In this document: positions 49,007 through 58,052 of the stretch, one piece after another
Position numbering within the stretch: the first letter of the stretch is position 1
Layout: each line of letters begins with the position of its first letter
Assembly: GCA_028287745.1 (NCBI GenBank)
Contig: JAQBPB010000080.1
Location: 53,783 to 117,782 of the forward strand
DNA: 64,000 bases
Direction: 5' to 3'
Origin: Chloroflexota bacterium
GTDB taxonomy: Bacteria; Chloroflexota; Chloroflexia; Chloroheliales; Chloroheliaceae
Position numbers and translations under genes: made by a program
The notes under the pieces: generated by a model
Databases searched by the model: none
The model's input: only the letters and a program-made list of their open reading frames with translations
Told to the model about the DNA's origin: nothing

Positions 49007-51202
49007 CTAAGCCTTTAGTTTGTATATAGTATACTCACCTTTTTCCTGGTAAAGTTTCTCGAAATAGCCCTGGTTAAGCAGGTCGTCAAGCAATTGGCGG
49101 CCTGCTTTTGCTTTGTCTACCAGGTTGTAGGCGGGTGTATCCAGCAAAAAGTTGAGCAATTTCTCGCTGACCAGCACATTGGTCGCGCCCTGGTTTAGCA
49201 GGGCGGCGTGGACCGCCTGGGGCGTCTTGTAGCGGTCAAGGTAAGAGAAGAATTGGCCGCCGCCGTTGTGGTCCGCCGAAAGCGCCCGGTCGAAATAGTA
49301 GGCGCGCGGCTCAAAGAACATAAAAAGTTTGGCCTGGGCCGGTAGCTGGCCGTTGACGTAGTTAACCGCCCGCTGGTAAGAACCAAGCTGGTCCTCCAGG
49401 CGGGCCTGGCGGGTCTGCAAGCCGAAGTGGTAGGGCAAAGGGTCGTTAGCTACAAAGAATAATAGCAATAAAAAGCCGCTGGCAGCCAGAAATAACCCGG
49501 TCACCAGCGGCGCGGCCACTCGCAACAGGCCAGCCTGGCTGGCCCGGACCACCTTCAGGAAGTCTAACAGGCCGTAAGCGGTAACCAGGGCCAACCAGGG
49601 TAAGACCGGCAGCAGCAAGCGGGTGTGGTCGGCGGCGGCGCTCAGGGCGATACCAAAGAGCCAGCCCAGGTAAGTAACCCCGGCTGCCAGCCACAGGGCC
49701 GCGACGGTCCTCTCACGCCAGGCCGCCCAGATGCCCAACGGCAGTAAAGCCAGGAAGAGCGGCGAAACGGTCGCATCATAAAGGCCGTTGTCCCGGCCCA
49801 GCAAAGTCATTTCAATTGGACGGCCCAAAATTACCCGCAAATCAAGTGGGACACCGCCGCCCGACCCGTTCAAAAAGCCGATTTCCAGGGCATCCCAGCC
49901 GCGAATACCGCCAAAAAGCGGGGCTACCGGGTTGCCGCTAAAAAAGATGTTGCGCAGCAGCCAGGGTCCAAAACTGAGGGCAGCCGCCACGCCAAAGCCG
50001 GTTACTACCAGGAACATGGTGCGCCAGGCCGGGCGGGGTGCCTTCAGACCGGCCCAGAGCAGCGCCGCCGCCATTACACCTACCCCGGCGGTAACGGCTG
50101 TATATTTTGCACTGCAGGCTAACCCGGCCATCAGACCGCCCAGGATAGCGTACCGGACCGCCCAGCGTGTATCAGTTGGCCGCTCAAAGGCCACGAGCAA
50201 GGCGTGGAGGGCCAACAAGGCATAGAAAGCCAGTAACAGGTCTGTGTAGGACCAGGTCATCAGCAGCCAGACATGGGGGCTGGAGAGATAGAGCGCGGCT
50301 GCCAGCAAACCGGCCTGACGGCGGTTTTCCAGCCGGTAAAAGAAGCGTTGGGCAAATACAAAAATCGCCCCGGCCCCCAGTAAGCCAAAGAGCCAGCTAA
50401 AAGCCTGGGCCAGACCGTCACCGTGGAGCAGCAGGCCCCAGGTAAAAAGCATTTCCATACCAAAAGGAAAGCTGGCCTGGCCCAGGCGTGGCAGATGTTC
50501 AATGCGCCCGGCCTGGATGTACTGGCGGGGTCCTTCCAGGTGATACATCAGGGCATCCCAGGCCAGCGGAGGCGCCAGGGCGACCAGCAAGGTTGCCAGG
50601 GCGGCCAGGAAAAGCCAGAGGCCCAGGGCCTTTTCCCGGCCGCTCGCGATACCCCACCACTGCTTTACAGGCTGCGAAATAAGCGCAACCGGGCTGGCCC
50701 TGCGCAGGACCGGCCAGAGTAGGCCCAGCTCTAAAACCAGCAGGCCGTAGGCGACCGGGCGGTTAACCCCACCTAAAAGCCCCAGGCCAAAGATCAACAT
50801 TATGTTAAGTCCAAAGCCAAGTCCCAGGCTGAAAATTAACCTTTCAAAACCCTGGAAGACCGGCCAGACCTTTAGCAATACCCGGTATCCAAGCGCAGCC
50901 GAAGCCAGGGTACAAAGCGCCAGCAACCCGGCATCCAATAAAAAACCGCCAAGCGCTCCGGCAATGCGGCCGGTGATCTCTGGCGGGTAAAGGGGAAATT
51001 CAATATCAAAAATCGGGTGCCGCCCAAACCAGACCGCCACGATTACCCCGGCCCAGACACAGGCCAGGGCCGCCAGCAAGCGGTTAAAGCGGATATTTTG
51101 GGAAGGCGATTTTGGCCTGGGAGTACCGGCAGGTAAGTCAGTCTCGGCGTGGTCTTGAGCATTTACGCCGGATGGGTCTTTTTTAAGAGAGGGTGAGTTC
51201 AT
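49007..51202 (-). CDS. Polytopic membrane glycosyltransferase, PMT/ArnT-like
   Basis: 731-aa membrane protein with about eleven or more hydrophobic helices and a soluble C-terminal tail of about 130 residues. Its layout resembles GT-C enzymes that use polyprenyl-phosphate sugars (ArnT, PMT, family GT39/83). A large first loop contains FGRHPIFDIEFPLYPPE, with an acidic residue at the place of the catalytic Asp of GT-C enzymes, and PPLAWDALMYHLEGPRQYI lies in the next loop. The acceptor is unknown. A lipid-linked donor could come from the DPM1-like enzyme at 2120-2860, but that link is inference. It lies 56 nt after the 123-aa gene. Confidence 0.78.
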   Translation of the reverse strand: MNSPSLKKDPSGVNAQDHAETDLPAGTPRPKSPSQNIRFNRLLAALACVWAGVIVAVWFGRHPIFDIEFPLYPPEITGRIAGALGGFLLDAGLLALCTLASAALGYRVLLKVWPVFQGFERLIFSLGLGFGLNIMLIFGLGLLGGVNRPVAYGLLVLELGLLWPVLRRASPVALISQPVKQWWGIASGREKALGLWLFLAALATLLVALAPPLAWDALMYHLEGPRQYIQAGRIEHLPRLGQASFPFGMEMLFTWGLLLHGDGLAQAFSWLFGLLGAGAIFVFAQRFFYRLENRRQAGLLAAALYLSSPHVWLLMTWSYTDLLLAFYALLALHALLVAFERPTDTRWAVRYAILGGLMAGLACSAKYTAVTAGVGVMAAALLWAGLKAPRPAWRTMFLVVTGFGVAAALSFGPWLLRNIFFSGNPVAPLFGGIRGWDALEIGFLNGSGGGVPLDLRVILGRPIEMTLLGRDNGLYDATVSPLFLALLPLGIWAAWRERTVAALWLAAGVTYLGWLFGIALSAAADHTRLLLPVLPWLALVTAYGLLDFLKVVRASQAGLLRVAAPLVTGLFLAASGFLLLLFFVANDPLPYHFGLQTRQARLEDQLGSYQRAVNYVNGQLPAQAKLFMFFEPRAYYFDRALSADHNGGGQFFSYLDRYKTPQAVHAALLNQGATNVLVSEKLLNFLLDTPAYNLVDKAKAGRQLLDDLLNQGYFEKLYQEKGEYTIYKLKA

Positions 51203-51258
51203 GCTTGACCCAAAAAGGACAGGCTGTAGAGTTAAATAAAGTTAGATGCAAAATTACA

Positions 51259-51630
51259 CTAACTGGACAGGTAAAAAAGCTCCTCGACATCGGCGAAAGT
51301 CGGTTTCCAGGCAATTGCCACCTCATAGGCTTGCCCGAGCAGGGGCAAAAGTTTCCCGGCTACTTCCGAACGGTCAACCCCACCGATTACCTGCAGGACG
51401 TGATGAATATCACCTTCAAAGACCTGGTAAGCCGCTTCAACCGAAACCACAATTCTAGTGCTCTGGGCTTCAGCTATAATCAGGACCCGGCGGGCCGTTT
51501 CATCGGGGGTTTTGACATGACAATACAGGTAAACCGTTGCATTCAAATCATTAAAACGATCGACAACGTGTTGCAATTCCTTCTCAATAAATTCCTGAAA
51601 GGCCAGGGTCGAATTAAACCGGTTGGACAT
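51259..51630 (-). CDS. Uncharacterised 123-aa protein
   Basis: No family recognised. It reads as a small alpha/beta protein (AFQEFIEKELQHVVDRFNDL helix, then NATVYLYCHVKT and RRVLIIAEAQSTRIVVSVE strands, then GGVDRSEVAGKLLPLLGQAYEV). No signal peptide or membrane helix. It lies directly upstream of the glycosyltransferase gene on the same strand. Confidence 0.6.
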   Translation of the reverse strand: MSNRFNSTLAFQEFIEKELQHVVDRFNDLNATVYLYCHVKTPDETARRVLIIAEAQSTRIVVSVEAAYQVFEGDIHHVLQVIGGVDRSEVAGKLLPLLGQAYEVAIAWKPTFADVEELFYLSS

Positions 51631-52075
51631 TTTTCTTCTCTTTATACCTTCGTTACGGTTCCAGTTAAAAAACCAGCGGTGGCAAGTGGCGAATGGAGTG
51701 GCTGGCCGGTCTAAACAACTGGTTTCTTTAGCCTTGCTCAGAAAAGGTTAAATATACCTTTTCTACTATTATACCTACTACTAACTTAACAAAGCAAGGT
51801 TACAAAATACCTTACAGGCTATGAACTAAATTTCACAGACCATATTTATTTTAATATTTCGAGCTATCCTGGATAAATAAACGGATAAATGAAAGAGCAA
51901 AGCTGTATCGGCTCAGCTTTGCTCTTGATATAGGAGTAAGTAAAATGTAGTTGGGTAATTTATAATGCTAATTGAAAAGGTTTCTTTAGCACCCTTAGAG
52001 TACTCTTTTACTACCCGGAATGAAACGGTCTACGGACCCAAATAAACCCACGGGGGGGCCTAATTTAAGCCCCGG
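51631..52075. other. Intergenic region with a hairpin
   Basis: No gene seen in about 445 bp. A 13-bp stem, AAGAGCAAAGCTG / CAGCTTTGCTCTT (arms 51893-51905 and 51914-51926), could terminate the response-regulator transcript on the minus strand. Confidence 0.6.
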
Positions 52076-52816
52076 CTAATGACCGCGCCTGTTACGCAGG
52101 GTAATAGCCTCATAGCGGTTGCGCAGGTGCAGCTTGGAGTAAATGCTGTTTATATGGTTTTTAACCGTCTTTTCTTCAATAATCAGCGTATCGGCAATTT
52201 CCCGGTTACTCTTACCACCCTGGACCAGTTCCAAAATGTCGCGTTCCCGCCGGGTCAGCAGGCTTTCCCCCTCAATAGCCTTCGGGGATGTTCCGGAAGA
52301 AGCCTCAAGCGGTGGAGCAGCCGGGGCAGGAAGATTCAGGTTCTGGTTCTTGATAAGGTCAAGCAGCACCGGGGCCAGCGATGGGGTAATCAAAGCGCCG
52401 CCATCGCCCACCGCCCGTACCGCCGCGACCAGTTCGGGCAAGGTAAAGCGGCCGTGGACCAGGTAGCCCTTTGCCCCGGCGATAATTGCCTCCACCAGGG
52501 TTTGCGGCTCTTCATTCCAGGTCGTAATCAGAATTTTGGCATCCGGGCGGGTAGCGATTATCTGGCGGGTCGCGCCCACACCATCCAGTTTAGGCATGCG
52601 AAAATCCATTACAATTACATCCGGGGTCAGCTCTTGCGATAACCTGACCGCATCCAGGCCATTTTCGCCTTCAGCCACTACCTCCATGTCCGGTTCCATT
52701 TCCAGGGCGCTGCGCAATCCGCTGCGCATTACAAAATTATCATCAATAATTATAAGCCTGGTTGTCGTAAGGCTAACCCGGCCCGTTTTATTTTCAGTTA
52801 TGGGTGTTTGACTCAT
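52076..52816 (-). CDS. NarL/FixJ-type response regulator
   Basis: Transcription factor of a two-component system with the kinase encoded divergently at 52987. The receiver domain has LIIIDDN and the phosphoacceptor Asp in VIVMDFRMPKLDG; the conserved Lys of GYLLK is replaced (GYLVHG). A linker of about 50 residues leads to a LuxR-type helix-turn-helix (LTRRERDILELVQGGKSNRE and IADTLIIEEKTVKNHINSIY). I start at the ATG at 52816, which has GAGG 8 nt upstream; an upstream TTG would add six residues. 246 aa. Confidence 0.9.
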   Translation of the reverse strand: MSQTPITENKTGRVSLTTTRLIIIDDNFVMRSGLRSALEMEPDMEVVAEGENGLDAVRLSQELTPDVIVMDFRMPKLDGVGATRQIIATRPDAKILITTWNEEPQTLVEAIIAGAKGYLVHGRFTLPELVAAVRAVGDGGALITPSLAPVLLDLIKNQNLNLPAPAAPPLEASSGTSPKAIEGESLLTRRERDILELVQGGKSNREIADTLIIEEKTVKNHINSIYSKLHLRNRYEAITLRNRRGH

Positions 52817-52986
52817 TAAAAATGCCTCTACCAAAAGAACGTTTTATTAAGGCTTGCATTAGTTAAACAAAAGTTAACTACTTGTGCCTATGCAATAAAT
52901 AGTATAACATGGTGCAAAAGGGCCTTTAGGCCCAGATTAAGGTCATTGTAGGAGTTTTTGGTCTAGACATATAAGAGGTAAGGACG

Positions 52987-54099
52987 TTGTCCTTCGCGCA
53001 ACGAGCATTCAAAACTATCGGTTGGCTGCAGGCCCATAGAGTTTCTATTGCCTTAGTAATTATTCTTTTAGAAGTTATCATTGGGTTTTCGGACTTTTGG
53101 GTTACCGAGGCTGCCCCCATTACCGAATTACACTATATTACGATTGCCCTGGCAGCAGTAATTTACGATTGGGCTGGAGTTATCGCTATCAGCCTGGTGG
53201 CGACTGTTTCCTTTTTCCTTTCAAACTTTGCGGCCGTCGGCAGACCTATTACCCAATTGACTATACCCGGCATAGTCTTAACTTTGATTATCTTCCTTAT
53301 GATCGGGGCCAGCGCCATGCTAATCCTGCGCCTCATGACTTCTTTGAACCTGAGCAATATGGCCCTTAGCGATAAGTTACAGCAACTCCAGGCCAGCCGG
53401 GCCAGGATTGAATTGCTGGTTAGTGAACGCGAACGGACCCGGCTGGCCCGTGAGCTTCATGACGGAGTCGCCAAGACGCTATTAGGCGTAGAATACAGTG
53501 CCGGGGCCCTTGCCCAGGCGTTATTGGACAATAATACCGCTTATAAGAAAGCGATCTTTATCAGGGATATTTGCCATAACGAAGGGCAACAACTGCGGGA
53601 AGTAATCCTGGACCTGCGCCAGGGCTACAAAGACCCGCTATTTCAACTGGTTTCGAATTACCTGCAGCGCTGGCAAATCGCCTACAACTCGCAGACTTAC
53701 CTGGAAACAATCGGTTCGGATGAAAACCTGGACCCTAACCTGGTTTATGAAATAATGGCTATCCTGGAAGAAGCCCTGGAAAATGTCCAGCGGCACAGCA
53801 TGGCCGGTCAGGTCTGGGTGAAGATTGAGACAAACGGTGAGTTGCGGATGGAAATCCGGGATGACGGTAAGGGTCTTGAGCCGGATTTGTTAGCATATCT
53901 TCAGGATCAGAAAACCATCAACCTGCCCAATAATAAGAAACACTATATTCCACAGGCCTGGCGAGGAAAAGACGGCCGCCCGCGCTTTGGCATGATTGGT
54001 ATGATCGAACGGGCCGAATGGCTTAACGGTACTCTTGATTTGAAGCAGGCTCCCGAAGGCGGCCTGTTCATTATGGTAAAGGTGCCTATACCCGGTTAA
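52987..54099 (+). CDS. Membrane sensor histidine kinase, NarX/DegS type (HisKA_3)
   Basis: 370 aa. Four or five hydrophobic helices fill residues 15-115 with no large extracellular domain, so the signal is probably sensed in or at the membrane. A coiled-coil linker leads to RTRLARELHDGVAKTLLG, the HisKA_3 phosphorylation site. The ATPase domain has the N-box EIMAILEEALENVQRHS and the G1 box IRDDGKGLEPD; a second Gly-box lies near RFGMIGMIERAEWLNG. The start is a TTG at 52987 with GAGG 8 nt upstream. It is divergent from the response regulator, with 170 bp between. Confidence 0.9.
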   Translation: MSFAQRAFKTIGWLQAHRVSIALVIILLEVIIGFSDFWVTEAAPITELHYITIALAAVIYDWAGVIAISLVATVSFFLSNFAAVGRPITQLTIPGIVLTLIIFLMIGASAMLILRLMTSLNLSNMALSDKLQQLQASRARIELLVSERERTRLARELHDGVAKTLLGVEYSAGALAQALLDNNTAYKKAIFIRDICHNEGQQLREVILDLRQGYKDPLFQLVSNYLQRWQIAYNSQTYLETIGSDENLDPNLVYEIMAILEEALENVQRHSMAGQVWVKIETNGELRMEIRDDGKGLEPDLLAYLQDQKTINLPNNKKHYIPQAWRGKDGRPRFGMIGMIERAEWLNGTLDLKQAPEGGLFIMVKVPIPG

Positions 54100-54299
54100 A
54101 ATCCGGGCCGGGCTCTAGCTGATTGTTTCCGGGCCGGGTTGCCAGCCCTGGCCGGTACCATAACAATTTATACAATCTTTATTTTAGAGTGTAACGTTAG
54201 CCATAATTAGCCGTAGAGTAATTAGCAGGAAACCGGGCAAGAGAAATAATTGCCTGTGAAAATATATATTATATAAAGAAAGCTAGATCGGCTTAAACC

Positions 54300-55355
54300 G
54301 TGGATCAATATAAAGATAATAATTATTCAGAAGAAAATAATCAGAATCAGCGCCCGCCCAATCCCTATATGCGACCCACCCAGAGCCAGGGTCCGGCCAA
54401 TCCGCCGGACGAGTATATACCGGCCTGGCCGCCATCCGCGACCGGCCAGACTCCCGTCAGTCCTTACCAGAACCCTTATGCGCCCAACCCGGCCCAAACG
54501 CCCGGAGCTAGCCCCTACCAGCCTTATACCAGCACGGGCGGCTCGTATTCCTATACCAGCACTGCCCAGGACGCTAACGTCCGGCCCGCGCCCCAGCAGC
54601 CCCGGCGGGTTATCCTGGGCGCTACGCTCAATCAGACTGCGCGCTGGACCCAGGCCCTGGTGGCGATTATTGCCCTGTTTTTCGTAGGGCAAATACTTAC
54701 CGGCGGCGGCTTTTTGGGAGAACGGCTAGACGACCTGACCGTCTGGGGAGCGTTAACCAAACCGGGCGTTATGGAGGGCGAATGGTGGCGGTTGGTTAGC
54801 TCTATGTTCCTGCATGTTGGGGCTTTGCATATCCTGTTCAACAGCTTTGCACTTTTCGCTCTCGGCACGCAGGTAGAACAGCTTATGGGTTCGAAACGCT
54901 TCCTGTTAATCTTTTTTCTGACCGGGATTGGCGGCAATGTATTGACGCTCCTGGTGAACCCGGTACCTTCGGTAGGTGCCAGCGGCGGCGTTTTCGGCTT
55001 GCTGGGTGCTTTGATTGCCTTTTTCTACCGCAATCGGGACCGCCTGGGGCCGTGGGGCCAGGCTAACCTGCGCAGCCTGCTATTTACCGCCGGGATAAAC
55101 TTTTTAATCACTATCAGTATTCCCCAGGTAAACCAGATGGCCCACCTGGGCGGCCTGCTGGCCGGTCTCTTTCTGGGCTACTTTCTCTCACCCTGGCACG
55201 TCCGGCGCACCATCGGCAGCGGAGCCCAGGCGATTAATTACCGGCTAAAGGATTTAACCCTGGAGTGGTGGTCGGTCCCGGCCCTGGTTGTCCTGGAACT
55301 GGTCATGCTCTACGTTTCACTACAGACCAATCAACCGGTACCCCGGCTGCGCTAG
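54300..55355 (+). CDS. Rhomboid-family intramembrane serine protease
   Basis: Cuts membrane proteins within the bilayer. A Pro/Gln/Tyr-rich cytoplasmic N terminus of about 110 residues is followed by six or so helices. The catalytic Ser is in VGASGGVFGLLGA (about S228), the His in QMAHLGGLLAGLFLGY (about H282), and HILFNSFALFALG holds the family's His-Asn region. WGALTKPGVMEGEWWRL is the L1-loop WR-type motif. The start is a GTG; no strong Shine-Dalgarno is visible. Confidence 0.93.
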   Translation: MDQYKDNNYSEENNQNQRPPNPYMRPTQSQGPANPPDEYIPAWPPSATGQTPVSPYQNPYAPNPAQTPGASPYQPYTSTGGSYSYTSTAQDANVRPAPQQPRRVILGATLNQTARWTQALVAIIALFFVGQILTGGGFLGERLDDLTVWGALTKPGVMEGEWWRLVSSMFLHVGALHILFNSFALFALGTQVEQLMGSKRFLLIFFLTGIGGNVLTLLVNPVPSVGASGGVFGLLGALIAFFYRNRDRLGPWGQANLRSLLFTAGINFLITISIPQVNQMAHLGGLLAGLFLGYFLSPWHVRRTIGSGAQAINYRLKDLTLEWWSVPALVVLELVMLYVSLQTNQPVPRLR

Positions 55356-55386
55356 GCCCGTCCAGACCCGTAAAGTAACACCAGAT

Positions 55387-55435
55387 AGAAGGAATAACCA
55401 GTCTTTTGACAAAGTTATTCCTTCTTTGTTATTTT
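55387..55435 (+). terminator. Terminator after the rhomboid gene
   Basis: 12-bp stem (AGAAGGAATAAC / GTTATTCCTTCT) with a 15-nt loop, followed by a T-rich tail. Confidence 0.8.
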
Positions 55436-55488
55436 AAGCCTATTACTTTTAAAGTTTAAGCCGTATATAAAAGCCGGGAGAAACCATA

Positions 55489-56238
55489 ATGGAATTAAGG
55501 GGCAAAGTGGCATTAATTACTGGCGGAGGCACCGGTCTAGGCCGGGAAATTGCTTTACAATTGGCTGGTGAAGGCATGGATATTGGTATTAATTACTCAA
55601 AATCGCACCAGGAAGCCGAAGAAACAGTGGCCGAACTTGAAAAGCTGGGAGTTAAGGCCCAAACTTTTCAGGCTAACGTTGGCAATACCGCCGAAATCCG
55701 CTCAATGGTTGAGCGGGTAGACCAGAGTTTTGGACGGCTGGACCTTTTAGTTAATAACGCCGGGACCACCCGCTTTATCCCTTTTCAGGACCTGGAGTCG
55801 GTTGACGAAGAAGCCTGGGACGAAATTTTTGCCGTTAATACGCGCTCGGCGTTCTTTGCCGCCAAAGCGGCGGTGCCCCTGATGCGGCGCAATGGCGGCG
55901 GCCAGATTATCAATACCAGCTCGATTGCCGGGTTGGCTCCAGGCGGCAGCAGCTTGCCTTATGCCACTTCCAAAGCCGCTTTGATTCACCTGACCCGCTG
56001 CCTGGCCGTAGCCCTGGCCCCGGATATCCAGGTCAATACCGTCGCGCCGGGCTTCCTGGCAACGCGCTGGAGCGCCGGTTTTCAACCGGCGCAGCACAGG
56101 GCTAATGTTGAGCGAGCTTTGCTGCAACGCTTTACTGACCTGGCGGATACGGCGGCTGCTTTTACCATGCTGGCAAAAAATAGCAGTATTACCGGGCAGG
56201 TAATCACAGTCGATGCCGGGTTGGTTAACCGGACGTAG
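55489..56238 (+). CDS. Short-chain dehydrogenase/reductase, FabG-like
   Basis: NAD(P)-dependent classical SDR. The cofactor motif is TGGGTGLG, NNAG appears as LLVNNAGTT, and the catalytic Ser-Tyr-Lys set is SSIAG ... YATSK. NTVAPGFLATRWS and the C-terminal GQVITVDAG are typical for 3-oxoacyl-ACP reductase-like enzymes. No fatty-acid genes are adjacent, so the substrate is open. GGGAG lies 9 nt before the ATG. Confidence 0.9.
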   Translation: MELRGKVALITGGGTGLGREIALQLAGEGMDIGINYSKSHQEAEETVAELEKLGVKAQTFQANVGNTAEIRSMVERVDQSFGRLDLLVNNAGTTRFIPFQDLESVDEEAWDEIFAVNTRSAFFAAKAAVPLMRRNGGGQIINTSSIAGLAPGGSSLPYATSKAALIHLTRCLAVALAPDIQVNTVAPGFLATRWSAGFQPAQHRANVERALLQRFTDLADTAAAFTMLAKNSSITGQVITVDAGLVNRT

Positions 56239-56245
56239 GGCAAGG

Positions 56246-56530
56246 ACGTAGCACGTTAACCGGGGAACGTTAAACGGTAGCGAAGAACGAAAGCGGGGAA
56301 CGGAGAAAGACAGGACCCGTTGAGCTTAAGACTAAAGATTGGAAACGTTGCAAGCTGAAGGCAAGCATGGGCGTGGAACGAATAATGTAAGAAGAATCGC
56401 AGCGTTGAAGGTAGAATAGCCGGGCCGGTTATAACCGGATTTCCGGGGCTTGCCGCTCTTTCCGGCAAGCCGGGCAGCCATTTTGGAGCACCCTACGTTC
56501 TATACTACATGCTCAACTTTCTATGTTTAA
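56246..56530. repeat. Dispersed intergenic repeat, copy 3, in a 325-bp gap
   Basis: The gap after the SDR gene begins with ACGTAGCACGTTAACC and GAACGTTAAACG and holds further GAACG units. It ends with the inverted form CCTACGTTCTATAC and TGTTTAACG near 56493-56530. It also shares GACCCGTTGA with GACCCGTTCA of copy 2. No gene is seen in it. Confidence 0.55.
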
Positions 56531-56563
56531 CGCCCTTAATTAATAACACTAGTGGAGAATTTT

Positions 56564-58000
56564 ATGGCGGACCTACAGACGACCTTTTCAAATGAAGAAT
56601 TGGAGAAACGCTTTGCGCCTTTCGACCGGCAGATGCGGGACGAAGGAGTGGAGCCTATCGCAATTGATACTTTCAAATATTATTTCTCGCAACTGCTGGA
56701 AGGCAATACCGGCCTGTTGGGCGAGAATGAATTGGTCCCCCTGGAAGGACTACCTGACATTGAAAAACTGGAAGGCTACCAGGCAACCGGACGCGAAGCG
56801 CTGGCCCGGGCGGTTATAATCAAGCTAAACGGCGGACTGGGCACCAGTATGGGCCTGGATAAAGCCAAATCTTTGCTAACGGTCAAAAACGGCCTGTCTT
56901 TCCTGGATATTATTGCCCGCCAGGTATTGAATCTGCGCCGGGATAGCGGTTACAAAGTTCCTTTGATTTTCATGAACAGCTTCAATACCCATGAAGATAC
57001 CCTGGAAGCCTTAGCCGCCTACCCCGACCTGGACTCCGGTACCGGCCTGGCCTTCATTCAGAATAAAGTTCCCAAGGTTTTACAGGCTGACTTCCAGCCG
57101 GTCCAGGATGCGCCGACCCCTGACCTGGCCTGGTGCCCGCCCGGTCACGGCGATATTTATACTTCGCTGCAAACTTCGCAAATGCTGGATAAGTTGCTGG
57201 ACGGCGGCTATGAATACGCCTTTGTATCGAATGCCGATAATTTAGGCGCCATAATGGACGATAAAATCCTGGGCTATTTTGCCGCTTCAAAATTGCCCTT
57301 TTTGATGGAAGTAGCCGACCGGACCCAGGCTGACAGCAAAGGCGGCCACCTGGCCCGGCGCAAGGATGGCCGCCTGGTCCTGCGGGAAGTGGCCCAGTGC
57401 CCGCCTGAAGATTTACCGGCTTTTGGCGATATTACCCGCTATACCTATTTCAATACCAATAGTATCTGGCTGCACCTGCCCTCGCTGCGGGAAACCCTGA
57501 ACCGCAATAACAATGTCTTGAAGTTACCGCTGATCCGTAACAGTAAGACGCTGGACCCGCGCAACCCTGAGTCGCCCAGGGTATACCAGATGGAAACGGC
57601 TATGGGCGCGGCCATCGAGATTTTCGAAGGGGCTGGAGCCCTACGCGTACCCCGGACCCGTTTCGCGCCGGTAAAGCTGACCTCGGACCTGCTGGTACTG
57701 TGGTCGGATGCCTATTTACTAACACCGGAGAGTAAAATCGTCATAAATCCCGAAAACCGTTACTATCTTCCCATTGTCCAACTTGACTCCAGGTATTATA
57801 AGTTTATACAGGATTTACAAAAACGTTTCCCGGAGGGCGCGCCGTCCCTGACAAACTGTGAAAAGTTCCAGGTCGAGGGCGATGTGCTGTTTGGGCGGGA
57901 TATTGTAGCCCGTGAACAGGTTAAGTTGAGCAACCCTGGTGTATCTCAGGTGAAAGTTGAGGATGGCGCAATTTTAGAAGGTGATGTAAATTTAAGCTGA
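56564..58000 (+). CDS. UTP-glucose-1-phosphate uridylyltransferase, eukaryote-type UDPGP family
   Basis: Makes UDP-glucose for polysaccharides and glycolipids. It belongs to the UDPGP family of eukaryotes, not the GalU family usual in bacteria: KLNGGLGTSMGLDKAKSLL is the nucleotide-binding loop, IFMNSFNTHEDT and WCPPGHGDIYTSL are family signatures, and VSNADNLGA holds the metal-binding Asp. FNTNSIWLHL and the left-handed beta-helix-like C terminus (FEVEGDVLFG-like repeats ending VEDGAILEGDV) fit too. I start at the ATG at 56564, 6 nt after GGAG; an upstream GTG adds four residues. 478 aa. Confidence 0.93.
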   Translation: MADLQTTFSNEELEKRFAPFDRQMRDEGVEPIAIDTFKYYFSQLLEGNTGLLGENELVPLEGLPDIEKLEGYQATGREALARAVIIKLNGGLGTSMGLDKAKSLLTVKNGLSFLDIIARQVLNLRRDSGYKVPLIFMNSFNTHEDTLEALAAYPDLDSGTGLAFIQNKVPKVLQADFQPVQDAPTPDLAWCPPGHGDIYTSLQTSQMLDKLLDGGYEYAFVSNADNLGAIMDDKILGYFAASKLPFLMEVADRTQADSKGGHLARRKDGRLVLREVAQCPPEDLPAFGDITRYTYFNTNSIWLHLPSLRETLNRNNNVLKLPLIRNSKTLDPRNPESPRVYQMETAMGAAIEIFEGAGALRVPRTRFAPVKLTSDLLVLWSDAYLLTPESKIVINPENRYYLPIVQLDSRYYKFIQDLQKRFPEGAPSLTNCEKFQVEGDVLFGRDIVAREQVKLSNPGVSQVKVEDGAILEGDVNLS

Positions 58001-58052
58001 GTGGTAATCGCCGGATTATGTTAAATTATATTCAAATCAGTCTAATGCCTGT

